Positions 58,785 to 64,000 of a DNA stretch of 64,000 nucleotides are shown piece after piece. The first letter of the stretch is position 1. Each line of letters opens with the position of its first letter. Both the position numbers and the translations under genes were made by a program. The stretch spans positions 5,694,752-5,758,751 of the forward strand of contig OX388341.1 in NCBI GenBank assembly GCA_947579665.1. The letters are read 5' to 3'. Source of the stretch: Sympetrum striolatum (lineage: Eukaryota > Arthropoda > Insecta > Odonata > Libellulidae). Under the pieces are notes generated by a model. That model made no database searches. It was not told the DNA's origin and saw only the letters and a program-made list of their open reading frames with translations.

Positions 58785-61700
58785 GGACACATTTCAATGA
58801 ATTTCTATGAACCTATTATATTTCCATAGGAAGTTCTATTGGAAATGGATACGTTGCCAATAAAGAATAGCAATTACGCACCTGAAAAAGAATAATGTTA
58901 ATAAATAACTGATGAAAATTTTAAAACTTAGGTCTCATATTTTTCCTTAAGTAGATAATCAGCAACTTCCCGTTGATCAGTATTTCATAAATAACTCCTA
59001 AACAATCAGTTATACAAAAATATCTTTCTCACAAAAGTTATATTAAATTGCATTCTCTAAGACTTTTATAAATAATTGTATATACCTGATTAATGGAGAT
59101 ATTTTGCAAAACTCAGAAACAAGCCTCGAAAAATAGAACTCGACTTCCAGCTAACCGATTTAAACCAGAAACTAATCAACTCTAACGACACCAACAAAAG
59201 TACTATATATGAAATTTGATGTTGATAAAACAAATAGTTTTCATATTACAGTGCCCACAAAGTACATAATCAGCTACTTCCGGTTTATCAGTATTTCACA
59301 AATAACTCCTTAGCAATCAGTGATAAAAATATGTTCAATACAGCAGTTTTAGAAAATTACATTTTCTAAAACAAAATTGTATACCTAAATATCTAATTTT
59401 TAAGATATTTGACAAAAAAGGAAATTTGCTTCCAAGAATAAAAAAGCTCAACTTCCGGTTAAACGATTTGCTCCAAAAAATTATCAACTCTGTCAGCACA
59501 CCACAGTATGTATGTGAAGTTTGGTACTGATGGGGCTAGTAGTTTTCACGTTAGAGCACCCACAAGAACACACACACACAGATGCAGACATCGTTCCAAA
59601 AATCGTCAGAACGTATTCTAGTGACCCCAAAACATGTATTTCGGTTGAAATCTCGAAGTCAAATTTTTTCATGAAAACAATACTTTCTATGTACTATGAA
59701 TATGGAGAAAGTAAAAATCCAATTTGTATGAAGGAATTGACCCTAAAATACCTTGTATATTGTATGTTTGCAATAAAAAAGTGTAAAATCTTCTACCGCT
59801 ATTCAAAGAGTCTAAACAATTTTCGTAACAGACCACCCATTGCCATTTTACACTTCCATTATTTCATTGAATTTAAGAAAAAGAAATCCAACAAAGCAAA
59901 CCAAAAAACAGCTTAAATGTAAAGTAACCACAAGGATGATCATGGAAATAAATCAGATTTCCAGAAATACATCCCACAAACTTCGTCCATGATCTCCAAT
60001 TGGAAATATTCCTATAACTACAATAAAATCTGCTAGTTAAGATGGCAGACATTGGCTGACTCAAGCAAATTAACGAAATCGTATTGCAACCTGTATAACA
60101 GAACATATTGACAGTAATTGTAATATTATATATAAATATATATTATAACTCAAATAAGGCATGCAACATATATAAAAAATTATGAACTCTCCAGAATATT
60201 ATGATCATGTATCCCCAAATCTAGCATAGAGCAATGTAAAAGGAAATGCAGGAGCAACGATATTATGAAAGGAGAGGATTTAACAGTAATTCAACAGAAC
60301 GAACGGAAAACCACAACAATTCAACAGAGGCAAACTGGAGCAAGAGCATATGAAAAAAATCCTCATTTTCCCCATCACACCATCTAAATCCACTGTATCA
60401 TACTTGAAACCCAATTAACTTATCATTAACGATTAAAAACATAAATTGACATGATATAACACCAATTAAACTTGATCAAAGAAATAATTAGGTCTTGCAT
60501 TTTATTGGAAAGCTTAGAGATGCATTTAAAAACAATGAATTGAAAACATTACATATAATATTATCTTACTCTGCAGCTACCCTTAAAGCACTCAGTGGCT
60601 GCCGATATACTTCCCTGCCCTAAACAGGAGCCGTCAAAAGTCCTCGTACATTCTTCCAATGAATGTCTCCTCACTTTGCTGTCTCTCTTAAGCAACTGTC
60701 CCATACTGTACACTGTAGTGGTCCATTTCAGCCATTCTCAACCCTACTCCCAAGCTGCAGCACTCTGGAGCTTCTGGTTTTATTTAAGGAACATTCAGTG
60801 CATATTCTATATAAGAATAATAGGACAAACACATAATATTTTTATTATAATTATAAATGCCAATTTAAATTAAAGTAATAGCACTAGATCACATTAGATG
60901 ATTACAAAGCAATTAAACAAGGAAATTACAATTTTGGATGCATTGTGCTAAACATATATTGAAATGAGGATCTATTAAATGATAAAAGAGTTTACTTAGA
61001 TTATTCAAGAGGAGAGCCTGCACGAACCTTCCCAAACTAACCTGTAGTATCTGGTTCATCGATTTCTACCACATCTCTGGTTTGTAGTAGGTGATGGTTA
61101 TTAAGTCAAGATCATTAGGTACAGAATGACTTATCTAGCCAAAGCAATTTAGAATGTGCTGCTATTCCTATGCATTTTACAATTTTTCCCTTCCACAGGA
61201 TGGTTTAGGAGGGGATTTTAAGGTAGGTACACCAGTAAATCTATACTAATAATGTATTAATTAGCTCCCCATTCCTGAAAGGTTAGAAAAGACACCATTA
61301 ATATTCAATGAAAAAATTTTAATCATAAATATTATTATTTTCTAATGATAATGAGATACCAACACTTAAAAAATATATTCTAAAAAGTTAAGAAAAACAT
61401 ACCTTATTTTATCATCACTAAATGGGAAGGCATTGGAATCACTCCATCCAATGATAATCTTAAATAAGATGCCTTCTTCAAAGCGCATCGATTATTAAAA
61501 CGTCTCACTCAACATTAGAGGTCAGATCAGACCCTCTACATGAAATCTTCAAGTTTAAGTCCCATAATGGGCAGAACTTCTCTATCAAGAGAGGCAAAAT
61601 GCCTCTCGGTGACGAGAATTGTATCTGCAAATGGTATCTCTCTTTCGATAGCTACCAGAAAGTCTTGAAGGGCAAAACATCTCAATCGGAATCCTGATCG

Positions 61701-63065
61701 TCGATGAGAATATTATTTTGCCAAAGGTAGCTTTCTATTGAGTGATACCATGAGGTACGCAGACCCTCTTTCCATGGGCAGAACCTCTCAAACAGGAGAG
61801 GCATTACACCTCCCCTGAAGAGAACTGTATTCTGAAAATGGTACCTTTCATTTGAGAGCTACGCCGTGGTACCCAGACCCACTCGATGGGCAGAATCTCT
61901 CGACCTGGGGGAGGCATCACACCTCTCCATAGTGAGAATTTTATTCTGCTAGGGTAGCTCTCTTTTGAAGTTACCAGAAGACCAGAAGACCTCTCCATAT
62001 GGGTACCTATAAAACAATAGTTGTTAATTATGGCCTTAAAATAATTGAATAATTTTGTCCAATTTTATTTAGATATTTCCAAAGTATTCTAGGCTTAAAC
62101 ATATTTACTCTAAAATTTGTAACCCTATGTTGATTCATTACCTCGAAAGTCCTGTTAATATATTGAAGAAGTAGACAGTTTTCCCTGTGCCTATCCAACA
62201 ACATCCAAAGATTTCTAATTTTTCTGTCCCCAGCTGCTCGGGTTCAATGACCACAGGTACGGCATTGCTTAGTCCCACATTAAGTTAACCTCAACTAATG
62301 CAAACTTACGATCTTCATCTGTGTGCTCATAGGCGTTGTTTGCTTTTGTTTACCATCTCTTTCTAATGCCGTCTATGGTTATTGTATCTCTGCTGCAAAT
62401 AAAGCTTCAAATGCACTCAAATATTTATTATAATTTTCAAACTATTGATTAGGTTTTACCATAAAGCTAGTTTAGTTTAGTTATCACACGTTCATTGACT
62501 ATATAGAAATTTGCTTACCTTTCCGGATCATTAGTGACCGATATCCCCTGTTTTTCCATAGTAGTCAGCATCGAACACATGACACTGAAGCTAAAAATCG
62601 TTTTTTTTCTTGGTGGTTAAACTTTATGGTCAGTACGTTGAAAAAATTTCAAGTCAGTTACACTTATGAAATATGGTTACAATTTTAATCCCCTATGAAT
62701 GAATGAGTCAGTGAATGTATAAATAGGTATAATTTGTGAAACAAAATGTATCTATATGTAATAGATAGGAGATGGATTTACAGATATAACTTTAATTTGT
62801 AATCATCATAAAGTCATTTTTGATACACCACTTTGTGCTACCAGTGCCTCAATGAGGCCATGGAAGTGGACAATGATGCACAGTCGGACGAGACCACACT
62901 TGCCCTTGCACACTAAGTTCCCAAAATGGCCTGTGGAAAAACTACTACTAAATCGTCGACCCATAACCTTGTGCCCAAAGCAGTGCGGAGCTTGTGTTAA
63001 AAATTTCATGTACTCAAACCAAACTAGCTAGGCATCTCTATGCTCCGAAGGACTGGATACACAAA
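58785..63065. repeat. 4281-bp tandem array, unit 3
   Basis: One base shorter through loss of a T after the A-run near 60359. It also has A for T near 60813, which removes a stop and lengthens the small frame there to 92 codons, and a change near 62870. Confidence 0.93.
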
Positions 63066-64000
63066 GGACACATTTCAATGAATTTCTATGAACCTATTAT
63101 ATTTCCATAGGAAGTTCTATTGGAAATGGATACGTTGCCAATAAAGAATAGCAATTACGCACCTGAAAAAGAATAATGTTAATAAATAACTGATGAAAAT
63201 TTTAAAACTTAGGTCTCATATTTTTCCTTAAGTAGATAATCAGCAACTTCCCGTTGATCAGTATTTCATAAATAACTCCTAAACAATCAGTTATACAAAA
63301 ATATCTTTCTCACAAAAGTTATATTAAATTGCATTCTCTAAGACTTTTATAAATAATTGTATATACCTGATTAATGGAGATATTTTGCAAAACTCAGAAA
63401 CAAGCCTCGAAAAATAGAACTCGACTTCCAGCTAACCGATTTAAACCAGAAACTAATCAACTCTAACGACACCAACAAAAGTACTATATATGAAATTTGA
63501 TGTTGATAAAACAAATAGTTTTCATATTACAGTGCCCACAAAGTACATAATCAGCTACTTCCGGTTTATCAGTATTTCACAAATAACTCCTTAGCAATCA
63601 GTGATAAAAATATGTTCAATACAGCAGTTTTAGAAAATTACATTTTCTAAAACAAAATTGTATACCTAAATATCTAATTTTTAAGATATTTGACAAAAAA
63701 GGAAATTTGCTTCCAAGAATAAAAAAGCTCAACTTCCGGTTAAACGATTTGCTCCAAAAAATTATCAACTCTGTCAGCACACCACAGTATGTATGTGAAG
63801 TTTGGTACTGATGGGGCTAGTAGTTTTCACGTTAGAGCACCCACAAGAACACACACACACAGATGCAGACATCGTTCCAAAAATCGTCAGAACGTATTCT
63901 AGTGACCCCAAAACATGTATTTCGGTTGAAATCTCGAAGTCAAATTTTTTCATGAAAACAATACTTTCTATGTACTATGAATATGGAGAAAGTAAAAATC
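63066..64000. repeat. 4282-bp tandem array, partial unit 4 (runs off the window)
   Basis: The first 935 bp of the next unit, identical by eye to the starts of units 2 and 3. The array therefore continues beyond the window and its true copy number is unknown. Confidence 0.92.

Overview
The window is eukaryotic, very probably an arthropod (insect-like) repeat-rich, probably heterochromatic region. There are no bacterial-type operons, rRNA genes or recognisable host protein genes. The evidence is large tandem satellites, a non-LTR retrotransposon, a TTAA-flanked foldback DNA element, a mariner-type transposase scrap and a multi-kilobase tandem array. A hemipteran is possible, but the sequence alone does not settle this.

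Region 1 (1-37132) is an AT-rich satellite (Sat1, monomer about 163-165 bp). It is interrupted nine times by composite GC-rich modules made of two 14-bp minisatellites, always in the same relative order: A (GGTCAATGACCTGA type) next to B (GGTCGACTCCGGGA type). Minisatellite A contains an inverted repeat of the nuclear-receptor half-site, AGGTCA n TGACCT, which is the IR-1 ecdysone-response-element arrangement, repeated every 14 bp. Modules 1-4 and 7 lie in one orientation; modules 5, 6, 8 and 9 lie in the other. Three short islands of a second satellite (Sat2, reversed) precede modules 5, 6 and 9. A 2.3-kb foldback element with TTAA ends (22378-24682) sits at a point where Sat1 changes orientation.

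Region 2 (37133-39756) holds a broken mariner-type HTH fragment, about seven monomers of Sat2 in forward orientation, and reversed pieces of dispersed repeats. One of these pieces has a tRNA T-arm-like motif.

Region 3 (39757-45858) is a nearly full-length non-LTR retrotransposon on the minus strand, about 6.1 kb, inserted in an (AC)n/(GT)n microsatellite. It has a gag-like ORF1 with one CCHC knuckle, intact; an ORF2 with endonuclease, reverse transcriptase and a C-terminal CCHC, broken by frameshifts and stops; a G-rich 3' UTR; and a (TAA)n tail. The motifs fit the L1/Tx1-like group best.

Region 4 (45859-49835) is AT-rich DNA without a recognisable gene. It contains a degenerate repeat of about 170 bp carrying a tRNA B-box-like motif.

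Region 5 (49836-64000) is a tandem array of a 4282-bp unit: three complete copies and a partial one running off the window, almost identical to each other. The short reading frames in satellites and in the array are by-products of repeats. The only protein genes that can be supported are those of the mobile elements.
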